Source: Gammaproteobacteria bacterium (GTDB taxonomy: Bacteria > Pseudomonadota > Gammaproteobacteria > Pseudomonadales > Azotimanducaceae). Taken from it: DNA of 64,000 nt. Position 1 is the stretch's first letter; each line of letters begins with the position of its first letter. Positions 36,414 through 45,727 of the stretch are shown piece after piece. The position numbers were made by a program, and so were the translations under genes. Location of the stretch: NCBI GenBank assembly GCA_026706385.1, contig JAPOYV010000121.1, positions 53,461-117,460 on the forward strand. Direction: 5' to 3'. The notes under the pieces were generated by a model. It was not told the origin of the DNA. It was given only the letters and a program-made list of their open reading frames with translations, and made no database searches.

Positions 36414-36938
36414 ATGGGGCCCTTCCAACGTGCGGCCGATCCGAGTATGTTTCGCGCCTTGCTTGGGCTTGAGCGACGGGGACGGATCTTGGACGACGAA
36501 GTAGGCGGCATTTTTCACTCAATCCGCTTCTGGCAGGGCTGGGCGGTCGCAGCGACGCTTGCCGCCCTCTTTGCCTTCGCGGCCAACATCGAATACTCGT
36601 CCGACGGCTACGTCGCGGACTACGTGGCGATCGTCGGCGGCGAGGACCGGGAACCGATGTGGGTGATCAACGCGGATCTCGGGGAGGGCCTCTTGAACGT
36701 GCGCGCGGTTGCTGCCCAGTCGCCGGGGGACGATGAGTACGTCCTGTGGGTCAGCGGCCAGCACCCGCAGCGTCTCGGCGTCCTGCCCGTCGACCGTGGG
36801 CGGGCCGCATTGAAGCTAAGCGATACGGTGCAGGGCATCCTGGCCCACGCGAAGACGCTGGCGGTAAGCCGGGAAACCGCGGACACCGACGGCGAGCCGG
36901 GCAACTGGCTGCACGAGGTCAGCGTCGCGCGGCTTTAG
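36414..36938 (+). CDS. RskA-like (anti-sigma factor C-terminal domain) membrane protein, no anti-sigma domain
   Basis: A protein of up to 174 residues with one membrane segment (FWQGWAVAATLAALFAFAANI). The exported part contains VADYVAIVGG, PMWVINADLGEGLLNVRAVA and YVLWVSGQHPQRLGVLPV, the pattern of the extracytoplasmic domain of RskA/RsgI-type anti-sigma factors. The expected cytoplasmic sigma-binding zinc domain (H-x3-C-x2-C) is absent; only about 40 residues precede the membrane span. No sigma factor gene is adjacent. The start is uncertain; an ATG at 36447 is equally possible. It may be a truncated relic. Confidence 0.5.
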   Translation: MGPFQRAADPSMFRALLGLERRGRILDDEVGGIFHSIRFWQGWAVAATLAALFAFAANIEYSSDGYVADYVAIVGGEDREPMWVINADLGEGLLNVRAVAAQSPGDDEYVLWVSGQHPQRLGVLPVDRGRAALKLSDTVQGILAHAKTLAVSRETADTDGEPGNWLHEVSVARL

Positions 36939-36958
36939 GCCTAGTCAGCCTCTGGCTC

Positions 36959-37618
36959 TCAGCCAGCTTCACTGGCTTCAGCCAGCTTCGATTTGGCGCG
37001 TTCGATGAACTGGAGCATGACGTCGGACGACTGGGCGCCGGGCAGCATGAAGCCCCCACCCAACAGGTAGCACGGAACGCTCACCACGCCGATCTCGAAC
37101 GCGCTCCTGATCCGCGCGCGCATGAAATCCTCGTCGGCGCGTTCGTCGAGATAGCGACGCGCCTCGAGGGCATCCAAACCGACAGCCGAGGCGGCTTCGC
37201 AGAGCGTATCGACGTCGCCCACGTCTCGGCCCTCGCAGAAGTAGTAGCGGAACAGAACCTCCGCGAGTTCGTGCTGCAGGTCGGCGCCTGACCGGCGCTC
37301 GGCGTAGTCGAGCAGCCGGTGCGCCGTCAGCGTGTTCGGCATCCTGCCGATCGCACCGTAGTCGAAAGCGATTCCGGCGTCTTCGCCCTCCTCGACGATC
37401 AGCCGCGGTGCGCGGGCGCGGTCCGCCTTCTCGCCGTAGCGACGCGCGAGGTACTCGTCGCGGTCCATGCCCGCGGCCGGAAGGTTCGGATAGAGTTGAA
37501 AAGGTCGCCAGACCACATCGACGTCGTCGCATGCCGGCGCGGCGAGCGCCTTGTCCAGACGCCGCTTGCCGACGTAGCACCACGGGCAGATGACGTCGGA
37601 GTAGATTTCGATGAGCAT
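36959..37618 (-). CDS. DsbA-family oxidoreductase (FrnE-like)
   Basis: A 219-residue cytoplasmic thioredoxin-fold protein with the active-site pair C11-P-W-C14 (YSDVICPWCYVGKRRLD). RPFQLYPNLP, IGRMPNTLTAHRLL, RYYFCEGRDVGD and VVSVPCYLLGGGFMLPGAQ (cis-Pro loop) define the FrnE branch, whose members act as disulfide isomerases or in polyketide and stress contexts. ATG 37618 is the family start; a longer open frame upstream is not real. The final residues are a Ser/Ala/Glu-rich tail. It diverges from gpsA with a 122-bp gap. Confidence 0.88.
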   Translation of the reverse strand: MLIEIYSDVICPWCYVGKRRLDKALAAPACDDVDVVWRPFQLYPNLPAAGMDRDEYLARRYGEKADRARAPRLIVEEGEDAGIAFDYGAIGRMPNTLTAHRLLDYAERRSGADLQHELAEVLFRYYFCEGRDVGDVDTLCEAASAVGLDALEARRYLDERADEDFMRARIRSAFEIGVVSVPCYLLGGGFMLPGAQSSDVMLQFIERAKSKLAEASEAG

Positions 37619-37740
37619 GGGTCCATCATAGCGTTCGGGCGAAGGCGTGTCCGTCCTGCACGGTGTTGTTGGTGTTGTTCGGGCCGCGGGGCAGGGAAGG
37701 TACACTCTTGTTCTCGGATTGCGCTCGTGAGTCGAGGAGA

Positions 37741-38766
37741 ATGCAGGCCGCCATAGTCGGTGCCGGGAACTTCGGCACGGCCGTCGCGAACATCGTTGCT
37801 GGCAACGGCGTGCCCACCCAGTTGTGGATGCGCGACTTGGAGCAGCTAGCGGAAATCCGCGCACACGGCGAAAACCGGCGCTACTTGCCGGGCCATCCCC
37901 TCGAGCGCCTGATCGTGCCGACGTCGGACTTGGTGCGCGCCGTGTGTTCGAGCGACGTCGTCTTCGTCACCGTCCCAAGCGCGTCCTTCCGCGAAGTTGC
38001 GGGCGAACTGCGCACCGTGTTGACGGCGGGAGCGTGCGTCATCAGTGCGACCAAGGGCATCGAGGCGGACGGCTTCAAGCTGATGAGCCAGATACTCGAG
38101 GAACTGCTTCCGAAAGCCCGGATCGGCGTCATCAGCGGGCCGAACCTGGCCGAGGAAATGGCCGACGGCCGATTCTCGGGGACCGTTGTGGCCAGTCGGG
38201 ACGACGAACTGCGATCGACGGTGCAGGAGATCCTCAAGAGCCCGACGTTCCGGGTCTACTCCAGCACGGACGTCTACGGCGTCGAACTCGGCGGTGCGTT
38301 GAAGAACATCTATGCCATCGTGGCCGGGCTCGCCACGACCCTGGATATTGGACAGAATGCGCTGGCTATGCTGATCACCCGAAGCTTGGCGGAGATGGGC
38401 CGTTTTGCTGTTGCGCTCGGCGCGAACCCGTTCACGTTCCTGGGCCTGGCCGGAGTCGGCGACCTCTTTGCGACGTGCACGTCGCCGCTGTCACGCAATT
38501 TCCAGCTTGGCGCCCGGTTGGCGCGGGGGTCGACGCTGGCCGAGGCCATGGAGTCGTTGGGCAAGCTCGCCGAGGGGGTCAACACCGTTCGCGTGGTGCA
38601 TGCCAAGAGTTCCGAACTCGGCGTCTACATGCCTCTTGCCGATGGCCTCTATCGCATGTTGTTCGAAGGCGCCGACCTCGCCACCATCGTGCATCAGTTG
38701 ATGACCAGTACGCAGCGCATGGACGTCGAGTTCGCGGCACCGACCGCGTGGAGCTACCAGCAGTGA
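37741..38766 (+). CDS. gpsA: Glycerol-3-phosphate dehydrogenase [NAD(P)+]
   Basis: GpsA reduces dihydroxyacetone phosphate to sn-glycerol-3-phosphate for phospholipid synthesis. The 341-residue product has the Rossmann motif AIVGAGNFGTAVA (G7-x-G9-x2-G12), ISATKGIE, GVISGPNLAEEM, YGVELGGALKNIYAIVAGL with the catalytic Lys, and FLGLAGVGDLFATC. ATG 37741 is preceded by GAGGAGA; an upstream in-frame start at 37663 is less likely. The stop overlaps the GTG of the DUF4892 gene. Confidence 0.95.
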   Translation: MQAAIVGAGNFGTAVANIVAGNGVPTQLWMRDLEQLAEIRAHGENRRYLPGHPLERLIVPTSDLVRAVCSSDVVFVTVPSASFREVAGELRTVLTAGACVISATKGIEADGFKLMSQILEELLPKARIGVISGPNLAEEMADGRFSGTVVASRDDELRSTVQEILKSPTFRVYSSTDVYGVELGGALKNIYAIVAGLATTLDIGQNALAMLITRSLAEMGRFAVALGANPFTFLGLAGVGDLFATCTSPLSRNFQLGARLARGSTLAEAMESLGKLAEGVNTVRVVHAKSSELGVYMPLADGLYRMLFEGADLATIVHQLMTSTQRMDVEFAAPTAWSYQQ

Positions 38767-39701
38767 CCGGCCCATGGCCGGCGGGCCTCGTCGTGGCATT
38801 GGCCGCCACGGTGACGAGCCATGCCGCGCAGGACTTGCCGGACGCCGACGACCCGCCGGGGCTTGAACGCTATCCAGGATCGTGGATCGTCGCCTATACC
38901 CCGCCGGCCATGCTGCGAAGCTATGAATTCGTCACGGGTCGCGTTGATCGCAGCGGCCGGACGGCGCGCGTCGACGACAGCCTGCGGTTGGCCGCCGAGG
39001 TGGTCCGCGTGACCTACCGGGCCGCGGACGGGACGCGGTTCGACGACGTCGTCGAGCACTACCGCGACCAGGTCGTCGCACGGGGTGCCGACGTGGTGTT
39101 CACCTGCCAGGCCCGGGACTGCGGGCGCAGCACGAGTTGGGCGAACAGCGTCTTCGGGGTGAAGGAGTTGGTCGCCCCGGACTCGTCGCAGTTCTACCTC
39201 GCCGCGAGGAGCCCTCAGCCGGGGAGCGCGAGGGGCTCGCCCCTCGCATGGAGCGATCGAACATTGTTGGCCATCTACGTCGTGCAGCGGGGCAACCGGC
39301 GGATCTATGCCCACGTGGACCTCGGGACGGCCGATGCGCCGCCGCTCGCGGCTACGGACACCGGGCTCGTCGGACAGCTCCGCCAGCAGGGCTTTGCGGT
39401 GGTCGCCGACGTCGTTCCAGCGGTGGACGGCGGCTTGGATGCAGCCGACCTCGCGGCGGTTGACGCTGCGGCGGGGCAGATTGCCGGACTCGAGGGAAAA
39501 ACGGTGTATGTCGTCTGTCACCTGGACGCTGGTGGCACCGAGGAGTCGATGGCGCGTTCGGCGGCATGTGCCGAGACGGTCGTGGGCCGACTGCGGACCG
39601 CCGGGATCACGGCGTTCGGGTTCGGCGGCGGCCCCTTGCTGCCGCGGACGGGCTTCCCTGCAAACCGCGTCGAACTGGTCATGCCCGGCGATCCGCGTTG
39701 A
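38763..39701 (+). CDS. Exported DUF4892-family protein interrupted in frame by a palindromic element
   Basis: A 312-residue protein with a signal peptide (LVVALAATVTSHAAQ). YPGSWIVAYTPP, VVRVTYRAADGTRFDDVVEHY and ADVVFTCQARDCGRSTSWANSVFG match the DUF4892 domain known from pseudomonads, with two cysteines in CQARDC. Residues about 149-163 (RSPQPGSARGSPLAW) are encoded by a 41-bp palindromic insert and interrupt the usual FYLAAR...R.LLAIYVV strand region. The C-terminal half (GKTVYVVCHLDAGGTEE) resembles an OmpA-like peptidoglycan-associated domain. The GTG overlaps the gpsA stop. Function is unknown, probably envelope-associated. Confidence 0.7.
   Translation: MTGPWPAGLVVALAATVTSHAAQDLPDADDPPGLERYPGSWIVAYTPPAMLRSYEFVTGRVDRSGRTARVDDSLRLAAEVVRVTYRAADGTRFDDVVEHYRDQVVARGADVVFTCQARDCGRSTSWANSVFGVKELVAPDSSQFYLAARSPQPGSARGSPLAWSDRTLLAIYVVQRGNRRIYAHVDLGTADAPPLAATDTGLVGQLRQQGFAVVADVVPAVDGGLDAADLAAVDAAAGQIAGLEGKTVYVVCHLDAGGTEESMARSAACAETVVGRLRTAGITAFGFGGGPLLPRTGFPANRVELVMPGDPR
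39207..39247 (+). repeat. Single copy of the palindromic element inside a gene
   Basis: The sequence GAGGAGCCCTCAGCCGGGGA followed by GCGCGAGGGGCTCGCCCCTCGC matches the 45-bp unit at 24599 (GAGCCTTCAGCCGGGGAGCG and on). The 8-bp arms GCGAGGGG (39228-39235) and CCCCTCGC (39240-39247) are identical, with a CTCG loop instead of GAA. The reading frame here is R-S-P-Q-P-G-S-A-R-G-S-P-L-A-W, which is different from the frame used in the epoxide hydrolase, so conservation is at the DNA or RNA level. Insertion keeps the host frame open. Confidence 0.85.
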
Positions 39702-39705
39702 TCTG

Positions 39706-40578
39706 GTGCACATCGAGGCGCTGATCGATCGATTCGCGGCTCGGCTCGGCGCGGCGGAGCTCGCCTACGGGCACGGAACAGACAACGCCCGGGACGAAGC
39801 CTATCGACTGGTGATGGGTGGACTGCGCGGGCGGGCATTGACGCCGGCGAGCTGTGCCGAACTCGATGCGCTCCTCGAACAGCGGATCAACGACCGCGTG
39901 CCGGTGCCTTACCTGACGGGTGAAGCGTGGCTCGGTGGCGTGCGTTTCGACGTTCCGCCCGGCGTGATGATTCCACGCTCGCCGATCGCTGCCGTGCTCG
40001 CTGCTGGCGTAGCGCCGTGGCTCACCGGCGAGCCGGGTCGCGTCCTCGATCTCTGCTGCGGAACCGGCGCGTTGGGAATCCTCGCGGCGCGGGCTTTCCC
40101 CGGCGCCCGCGTCGACTTGGTCGACGACGATGCCGGGGCGATCGGCGCGGCTGCGATCAACATCGAGCGCGCGGAAATCGGCGATCGCGCTGAACTGCTG
40201 AAGTCCAGCCTCTTCGACGGTCTCGCGGGACGCCGCTACGACCTGATCGTGTGCAACCCGCCGTACGTGCCGACTGCGGAACTCGCGGCCGCGCCCGCCG
40301 AGTTCGGCCACGAACCCCAGCATGGCCTCGATGGCGGCCGCGACGGCTTGGCCGTTTGGCGCCGTGTGGTCGCCGGGCTCGACGCCTTCCTCGAACCGGG
40401 CGGCGTGCTGCTCGGCGAGACGGGCAACCTAAGCGCCGCCTTCGATGCCGCGTTCCCGCACCTGCACGCCGTGTGGCTGGCCGTCGACGGGGCCGAGCGT
40501 CAAGCGGGGGGCGACTTCGGCGTATTCGTGGCCGCCGGGGCGCTCGACAGGCCAGCCCAGCGGCGGGAACGGTTATAG
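39706..40578 (+). CDS. prmB: 50S ribosomal protein L3 N5-glutamine methyltransferase
   Basis: PrmB methylates a glutamine of ribosomal protein L3 using SAM. The 290-residue product shows [45 protein letters not shown] (SAM motif I) and the glutamine-methylase signature [25 protein letters not shown] fits PrmB rather than the closely related PrmC. The GTG start at 39706 lies 4 bases after the upstream stop; the long upstream frame is a shadow. The prmB-aroC order, 7 bases apart, is common in gammaproteobacteria. Confidence 0.93.
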   Translation: MHIEALIDRFAARLGAAELAYGHGTDNARDEAYRLVMGGLRGRALTPASCAELDALLEQRINDRVPVPYLTGEAWLGGVRFDVPPGVMIPRSPIAAVLAAGVAPWLTGEPGRVLDLCCGTGALGILAARAFPGARVDLVDDDAGAIGAAAINIERAEIGDRAELLKSSLFDGLAGRRYDLIVCNPPYVPTAELAAAPAEFGHEPQHGLDGGRDGLAVWRRVVAGLDAFLEPGGVLLGETGNLSAAFDAAFPHLHAVWLAVDGAERQAGGDFGVFVAAGALDRPAQRRERL

Positions 40579-40585
40579 TGGATCG

Positions 40586-41650
40586 ATGGCCGGCAATACC
40601 TTCGGACAAGCGTTCACGCTGACGACGTTCGGCGAGAGCCACGGGGCCGCCCTCGGTGCCGTGGTCGACGGCTGCCCGCCGGGGTTGAGCCTGTGCGAAG
40701 CCGATCTGCAGCGCGATCTCGACCGTCGCCGTCCGGGCCAGTCCAAGTACACGACCCAGCGTCGCGAACCCGACGCGGTACGCATTCTGTCCGGCGTTTT
40801 CGAGGGCCGGACCACGGGTACGCCGATCGGTCTCTTGATCGAGAACGTCGACCAGCGCTCGCGCGACTACGGGCAGATTCGTGAGCAGTTCCGACCGGGC
40901 CACGCGGACTTCACGTATCGCGCCAAGTATGGCGTCCGGGACTACCGCGGCGGCGGTCGCGCGTCGGCGCGCGAGACGGCAATGCGCGTCGCTGCGGCGG
41001 GCATCGCGCGCAAATACCTCGCCGAGGAGGCTGGGACGACCATTCGCGGATACCTCGCGCAGATCGGCGACCGCGAATTCGACGTCGCCGACTTGGACCA
41101 GGTCGACGACAACCCGTTTTTTTGTCCGGAGCCGGGCGCCGGCAATGAGATCGCCGCGATGATCGACCAATTGCGCCGCGACGGGGACTCCATCGGCGCC
41201 AAGGTGACGGTCGTCGCGAGCAACATCCCGGTCGGGCTTGGCGAGCCGGTCTTCGGCAAGCTCGATGCCGACTTGGCATCCGCGCTGGTGGGCATCAATG
41301 CCGTCAAGGGCGTCGAGTTCGGCTCCGGCTTCGCGTCTGTCCGCCAGCGCGGCAGCACGCACCGCGACGAACGGGATAGCAGCGGCTTCCTGTCCAACAA
41401 CGCGGGTGGGGTCCTCGGTGGCATCACGACGGGCCAGGATCTCGTGGTCAGCATCGCCCTGAAACCGACGTCGAGCATCACGATTCCCGGCAAGAGCCTC
41501 GACATCCACGGCGCGGAGGTGGAGGTGGTCACCACCGGACGCCACGATCCATGCGTTGGCATCCGCGCCGTGCCGATCGCCGAGGCCATGGTGGCGTTGG
41601 TGTTGATGGACCACCTGATGCGTGATCGGGCGCAGAACGTGCGCGCGTGA
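40586..41650 (+). CDS. aroC: Chorismate synthase
   Basis: AroC makes chorismate from EPSP with a reduced flavin, the last shikimate step. The 354-residue enzyme carries [12 protein letters not shown] (15-24), [51 protein letters not shown] signature, [13 protein letters not shown] and [19 protein letters not shown]. All family signatures are intact. Start ATG 40586. Together with aroA at 7-8 kb, two shikimate genes are in the window, in separate places. Confidence 0.97.
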   Translation: MAGNTFGQAFTLTTFGESHGAALGAVVDGCPPGLSLCEADLQRDLDRRRPGQSKYTTQRREPDAVRILSGVFEGRTTGTPIGLLIENVDQRSRDYGQIREQFRPGHADFTYRAKYGVRDYRGGGRASARETAMRVAAAGIARKYLAEEAGTTIRGYLAQIGDREFDVADLDQVDDNPFFCPEPGAGNEIAAMIDQLRRDGDSIGAKVTVVASNIPVGLGEPVFGKLDADLASALVGINAVKGVEFGSGFASVRQRGSTHRDERDSSGFLSNNAGGVLGGITTGQDLVVSIALKPTSSITIPGKSLDIHGAEVEVVTTGRHDPCVGIRAVPIAEAMVALVLMDHLMRDRAQNVRA

Positions 41651-41659
41651 CCGAGGTGC

Positions 41660-41677
41660 GCGGACGTCCCGGTCCGC
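41660..41677. terminator. Hairpin between convergent genes aroC and ZIP transporter
   Basis: GCGGAC (41660-41665) pairs perfectly with GTCCGC (41672-41677) around a GTCCCG loop, in the 37-bp gap between the convergent aroC and transporter stops. The position suits a bidirectional terminator. There is no T-run after the stem on either side, so intrinsic termination would be weak. Confidence 0.35.
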
Positions 41678-41687
41678 AATCCCCTTC

Positions 41688-42389
41688 CTAGAGAAGCAGC
41701 GCCCCGGTCAGTGCCAAAGCGAATCCCACGACGGCGCCGAGGGGCGGCGTCCAATCCTGCTCCAACCGCGACTGCGGGGCGATGTCCTGGAAGGTCAGGT
41801 ACAGGATGCCGCCGGCTGCGAACAGCATGATGCCGCCGAGGATCGCATCGTGGTCGACTAGCCAGAACCAGCCGACGACGCCGCACACGGGCCCGAGCAG
41901 GGCGAGGACGACCATCAGCCCGAGCACTTTCGTCGCTCGCATATTGGCGGCGGCGAGTTCGCGCCAGGCGTTGAAGCCTTCCGGCAGGTTCTGGAGCCCA
42001 ATCAGCACGGCGAGTAGTACAGCGCCGCCCGCGTCCGCAGCGAAGATGCCGCCGAGAGCGAGGGATTCCGGCAGGAAGTCGGCGCCCATGGCGACGAACT
42101 GCGGCATGGATCGCTGGCGCTTGGCCTGATGGCGGTCGAGTGCCATGAAGCAAACGCCGCCCAACAGCAGCGCCGCGATCGCGGCGACCGGGTTGGGAAG
42201 GTGGTCCAGGCCGTCGGGCACCAGGACGAGGGCCACCGCACCGATCAGCACACCGCCGCCGAAGGCGATGACGAAGTGCGGCAATTTCTCGCCTGCCTTT
42301 GCACGCTTGACGTTGGCCAGACCGGCGCCGACGAGGATGCACAGTCCCGCCGCCGTCGTGCCGATCAGCAACTCGATCAGCAAGTCCAT
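41688..42389 (-). CDS. ZIP-family divalent metal transporter
   Basis: A 233-residue membrane protein with eight hydrophobic segments, the ZIP topology. [19 protein letters not shown] (TM1), [16 protein letters not shown] (TM4, with the metal-binding E in place of the usual H-N-xP-E) and [12 protein letters not shown] (TM5, N-x-P-E-G) are recognisable. ZIP proteins import Zn, Fe or Mn; the ion is not predictable. A His/Asp-containing loop ([13 protein letters not shown]) lies between TM3 and TM4. The ATG at 42389 is preferred over an upstream GTG at 42413. Confidence 0.8.
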   Translation of the reverse strand: MDLLIELLIGTTAAGLCILVGAGLANVKRAKAGEKLPHFVIAFGGGVLIGAVALVLVPDGLDHLPNPVAAIAALLLGGVCFMALDRHQAKRQRSMPQFVAMGADFLPESLALGGIFAADAGGAVLLAVLIGLQNLPEGFNAWRELAAANMRATKVLGLMVVLALLGPVCGVVGWFWLVDHDAILGGIMLFAAGGILYLTFQDIAPQSRLEQDWTPPLGAVVGFALALTGALLL

Positions 42390-42515
42390 GCGGGTTGCCG
42401 CGTCAGTCCACACGTCGATTGCCCTCTCCGCCGAAACGGCCTACTCGTACACCGGGAGCCTATCGCACGCCGGCGTTCACGGCCGTCGCCTGCGGGGTTG
42501 GCGCGGGCGTTGGTG

Positions 42516-42544
42516 TTGCCATCCTTCGACCGCGCACCTACTAT
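42516..42544 (+). promoter_or_regulatory. Candidate sigma-70 promoter of the leu-asd block
   Basis: TTGCCA at 42516-42521 and TACTAT at 42539-42544 are separated by exactly 17 bp, a good match to the sigma-70 consensus in an otherwise GC-rich region. The leuC GTG begins 37 bp downstream of the -10, so the leader is short. I see no leader peptide rich in leucine codons and no obvious attenuator in this gap. Confidence 0.5.
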
Positions 42545-42580
42545 TCGCGCCCCTCCCTTGCCTCACCCGCGAGTTCAACC

Positions 42581-43993
42581 GTGGCGGGCCGCACCGTATA
42601 CGACAAGATCTGGGACGCGCATGCCGTTGCCGAGCGTGACGACGGCCTGACGATCCTGTACATCGACCGGCACCTGCTGCACGAAGTCACGTCCCCGCAG
42701 GCCTTCGAAGGGCTTGCCCTTGCCGGTCGCCAGCCGTGGCGCCGTGACGCCAACCTGGCGACGCCGGACCACAACGTGCCGACCACCAATCGGGCCGCGG
42801 GCATCGACGGCATCGACGACCCGGTCGCCAGGACGCAAGTGGTGACGCTCGACGAGAACTGCAAGCGCTTCGCCATCGAACAGTTCGAGATGACCGACGT
42901 CCGCCAAGGCATCGTGCACGTCATCGGCCCCGAACAGGGCGCGACGCTCCCCGGAATGACCATCGTCTGCGGCGACTCGCACACTTCCACCCACGGCGCC
43001 TTCGCGGCCTTGGCGCACGGCATCGGCACGTCCGAGGTGGAGCACGTTCTCGCGACGCAGTGCCTGGTGCAGCGCAAGAGCCGCAACATGCGCATCGTCG
43101 CCGACGGCGATCTCGGCGCGGGGGTTAGCGCGAAGGACCTCATTCTCGCCATCATCGGCGCCATCGGCACGGCCGGTGCCACGGGGCATGCGGTCGAATA
43201 CGGCGGTAGCGCCGTGCGCGGACTGTCCATGGAGGCGCGCATGACGTTGTGCAACATGTCGGTGGAGGCCGGTGGCCGCGCGGGCCTCGTCGCCGTGGAC
43301 GACACGACCATCGACTACGTCCACGGTCGGCCTTTCGCTCCGGTCGGTGCCTTGTGGGATCGCGCCGAGGAATATTGGCGCGGCCTCAAGTCGGACGCCG
43401 ATGCGTCGTTCGACCGCGAGGTCCACCTCGACGCCTCGCGGATCGTGCCGCAGGTCACCTGGGGCACGTCGCCCGAACTGGTGCTCGGGATCGATGAGGC
43501 CGTGCCAGCGCCTGAGGCGTTCGACGACCCGGCCAAGCGGGAACTCTGCGAGCGGGCGCTTGACTACATGGACCTGGTGCCTGGAACGGCGATGACCGAC
43601 GTCGCCGTGGACCGCGTGTTCATCGGCTCTTGCACGAACGGGCGGATCGAGGACTTCCGCGCCGCCGCCGCGGTACTCGACGGTCGCAAGGTTGCGGGCT
43701 CCGTCACCCAGGCTCTGGCGGTGCCAGGATCGGGCCTCGTCAAGCAGCAAGCCGAGGCGGAGGGTCTCGACGCGATCTTCAAGGCGGCGGGTTTCGATTG
43801 GCGGGATCCGGGGTGCTCGATGTGCCTGGCGATGAACGACGACCGCCTGTATCCGCGTGAGCGCGCGGCGGCCACGTCGAATCGGAACTTCGAGGGACGC
43901 CAGGGCTACCTTGGGCGCACCCATCTCGTCAGTCCCGCTATGGCCGCCGCCGCGGCGGTGGCTGGGCACTTCGCCGACGTGCGCGAGTTCTGA
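42581..43993 (+). CDS. leuC: 3-isopropylmalate dehydratase large subunit
   Basis: LeuC with LeuD isomerises 2- to 3-isopropylmalate in leucine synthesis. The 470-residue subunit has [56 protein letters not shown] and the three [4Fe-4S] cysteines C351 (GSCTNGR), C412 and C415 ([11 protein letters not shown]). GTG 42581 gives the family N-terminus ([10 protein letters not shown]); the longer frame upstream is non-coding. First gene of a leuC-leuD-leuB-asd-truA run. Confidence 0.97.
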   Translation: MAGRTVYDKIWDAHAVAERDDGLTILYIDRHLLHEVTSPQAFEGLALAGRQPWRRDANLATPDHNVPTTNRAAGIDGIDDPVARTQVVTLDENCKRFAIEQFEMTDVRQGIVHVIGPEQGATLPGMTIVCGDSHTSTHGAFAALAHGIGTSEVEHVLATQCLVQRKSRNMRIVADGDLGAGVSAKDLILAIIGAIGTAGATGHAVEYGGSAVRGLSMEARMTLCNMSVEAGGRAGLVAVDDTTIDYVHGRPFAPVGALWDRAEEYWRGLKSDADASFDREVHLDASRIVPQVTWGTSPELVLGIDEAVPAPEAFDDPAKRELCERALDYMDLVPGTAMTDVAVDRVFIGSCTNGRIEDFRAAAAVLDGRKVAGSVTQALAVPGSGLVKQQAEAEGLDAIFKAAGFDWRDPGCSMCLAMNDDRLYPRERAAATSNRNFEGRQGYLGRTHLVSPAMAAAAAVAGHFADVREF

Positions 43994-43996
43994 GCG

Positions 43997-44641
43997 ATGG
44001 AGCCTTTCGTCAGCCATACCGGGGTCGTGGTGCCCCTCGATCGGGCCAACGTCGACACCGATCAGATCATCCCCAAGCAGTTCCTGAAGTCCATCCGGCG
44101 TACCGGATTCGGCGACAACCTGTTCGATGCCTGGCGCTACCTCGACGAGGGCGACATCGGCATGAACGCCAACGAGCGTCGGATCAACCACGATTTCGTG
44201 CTGAACGCCCCACGCTTCGCCGACGGCAGCATCCTCCTCGCCCGCGACAACTTCGGCTGCGGGTCAAGCAGGGAACATGCCGTCTGGGCGCTCGCCGAAT
44301 ACGGCTTTCGGTGCGTGATCGCGCCGAGTTTCGCCGACATCTTCTTCACCAATGCGCAGAAGAACGGCCTGCTCCTGGTGGTCCTTCCAGAACCACAGAT
44401 CGATGCCCTCTTTTCTGCGTTGGCGACCACCGTGGGCTTCTCCCTAACCGTTGACTTGCGGGGACAGCGCATCGATGGGGACGCCTTCCACGCGACGTTC
44501 GACATCGAACCGGAGCGCAAGCGCCTCCTGTTGGAAGGCATGGACGACATCGGGCTCACGATGCGCCATGCCGACGCCATCCGCGCCTTCGAGGCGGCGC
44601 ATCGCGAGCGCCAGCCGTGGGTGTTCCGGGAGGGCGTTTAA
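43997..44641 (+). CDS. leuD: 3-isopropylmalate dehydratase small subunit
   Basis: The 214-residue swivelling-domain subunit of isopropylmalate isomerase. [36 protein letters not shown] (substrate-binding loop) and [20 protein letters not shown] are the family blocks. It begins 3 bases after leuC, and its TAA is immediately followed by the leuB GTG. Confidence 0.96.
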   Translation: MEPFVSHTGVVVPLDRANVDTDQIIPKQFLKSIRRTGFGDNLFDAWRYLDEGDIGMNANERRINHDFVLNAPRFADGSILLARDNFGCGSSREHAVWALAEYGFRCVIAPSFADIFFTNAQKNGLLLVVLPEPQIDALFSALATTVGFSLTVDLRGQRIDGDAFHATFDIEPERKRLLLEGMDDIGLTMRHADAIRAFEAAHRERQPWVFREGV

Positions 44642-45715
44642 GTGACCCATCGCGTACTGGTCATTCCGGGCGACGGCATCGGTGCCGAGATCATGCCGCA
44701 CGTGGTGCGCGTGCTGGAATCCCTCGGCTTGCCGTTCGCGTTCGACTACGCGGACCTCGGCGGACATGCCATCGACAAGCACGGCACGCCGCTGCCTCCG
44801 GAAACACTGACCGCGGCGCGGGCGGCCGATGCCGTCCTACTCGGCGCCGTGGGGGGACCGCAGTGGGACGACCTGCCCATGGACCAAAGACCGGAGAAGG
44901 GGCTCCTTGGCATGCGGTCGGGCCTGGATCTCTTCGCGAACCTGCGCCCCGCACTCCTGTTCGAGCCGCTGGCGGACGCGTCGTCGCTGAAGACGGAACT
45001 CGTCGCCGATCTCGACATCCTGATCGTCCGGGAACTGACGGGAGGCATCTACTTCGGCGAACCCCGAGGCGTCACGGTGGACAACGGCGGGCGCCGAGGC
45101 TTCAACACGTACGTCTACCAGGAACGCGAGATCGAGCGGATCGCGCGCGTGGCCTTCGACTTGGCCGAGAAGCGCAACGGTCGACTCACATCCGTGGACA
45201 AGGCGAACGTGCTCGAGGTCACGCAGCTATGGCGCGACGTTGTGCGCGAAGTGCACGCCGACTATCCGGGGGTTCAACTCGACCATCTGTACGTGGACAA
45301 CGCCGCCATGCAACTCGTGAGGCAGCCGAAACAGTTCGACGTGGTGGTCACGGGCAACATGTTCGGCGACATCCTCTCGGACGTGGCGGCGATGCTCACC
45401 GGATCGCTTGGCATGCTGCCCTCGGCGTCGCTCAATGCCGCCAACCAGGGACTCTACGAACCCGTGCACGGCAGTGCGCCCGACATTGCGGGCAAGAACA
45501 TCGCGAATCCGCTGGCCACCGTCCTCTCGGCGGCCATGATGCTGCGCTACAGCTTGGACGAGGCTGCCCAAGCGGATCGCCTCGAGGTGGCCGTCAAGGC
45601 AGTATTGGACGACGGTGTGCGGACCGCGGACATCATGCCGGCGGCGTCCACGACGGGCATGCGCCGTGTTGGCACGGACGAAATGGCCGCCGCGGTGATC
45701 GCCGCTCTCGCTTAG
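44642..45715 (+). CDS. leuB: 3-isopropylmalate dehydrogenase
   Basis: LeuB oxidatively decarboxylates 3-isopropylmalate with NAD+. The 357-residue protein shows [56 protein letters not shown], the metal/substrate region [28 protein letters not shown] and [18 protein letters not shown]. The GTG start abuts the leuD stop. asd follows after 12 bases. Confidence 0.97.
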   Translation: MTHRVLVIPGDGIGAEIMPHVVRVLESLGLPFAFDYADLGGHAIDKHGTPLPPETLTAARAADAVLLGAVGGPQWDDLPMDQRPEKGLLGMRSGLDLFANLRPALLFEPLADASSLKTELVADLDILIVRELTGGIYFGEPRGVTVDNGGRRGFNTYVYQEREIERIARVAFDLAEKRNGRLTSVDKANVLEVTQLWRDVVREVHADYPGVQLDHLYVDNAAMQLVRQPKQFDVVVTGNMFGDILSDVAAMLTGSLGMLPSASLNAANQGLYEPVHGSAPDIAGKNIANPLATVLSAAMMLRYSLDEAAQADRLEVAVKAVLDDGVRTADIMPAASTTGMRRVGTDEMAAAVIAALA

Positions 45716-45727
45716 GGACACGGAGCC

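Noticed and set aside
36959..36990. Repeat element in the C-terminal codons of the DsbA-family gene (GGCTTCAGCCAG-like)
   Set aside because: The short repeats of AGCCAGCTTC reflect the LAEASEAG coding tail and do not match the palindromic element.
42414..42580. Leucine attenuator leader before leuC
   Set aside because: No short open frame with clustered leucine codons and no terminator/antiterminator pair; the -10 lies only 37 bp before the start.
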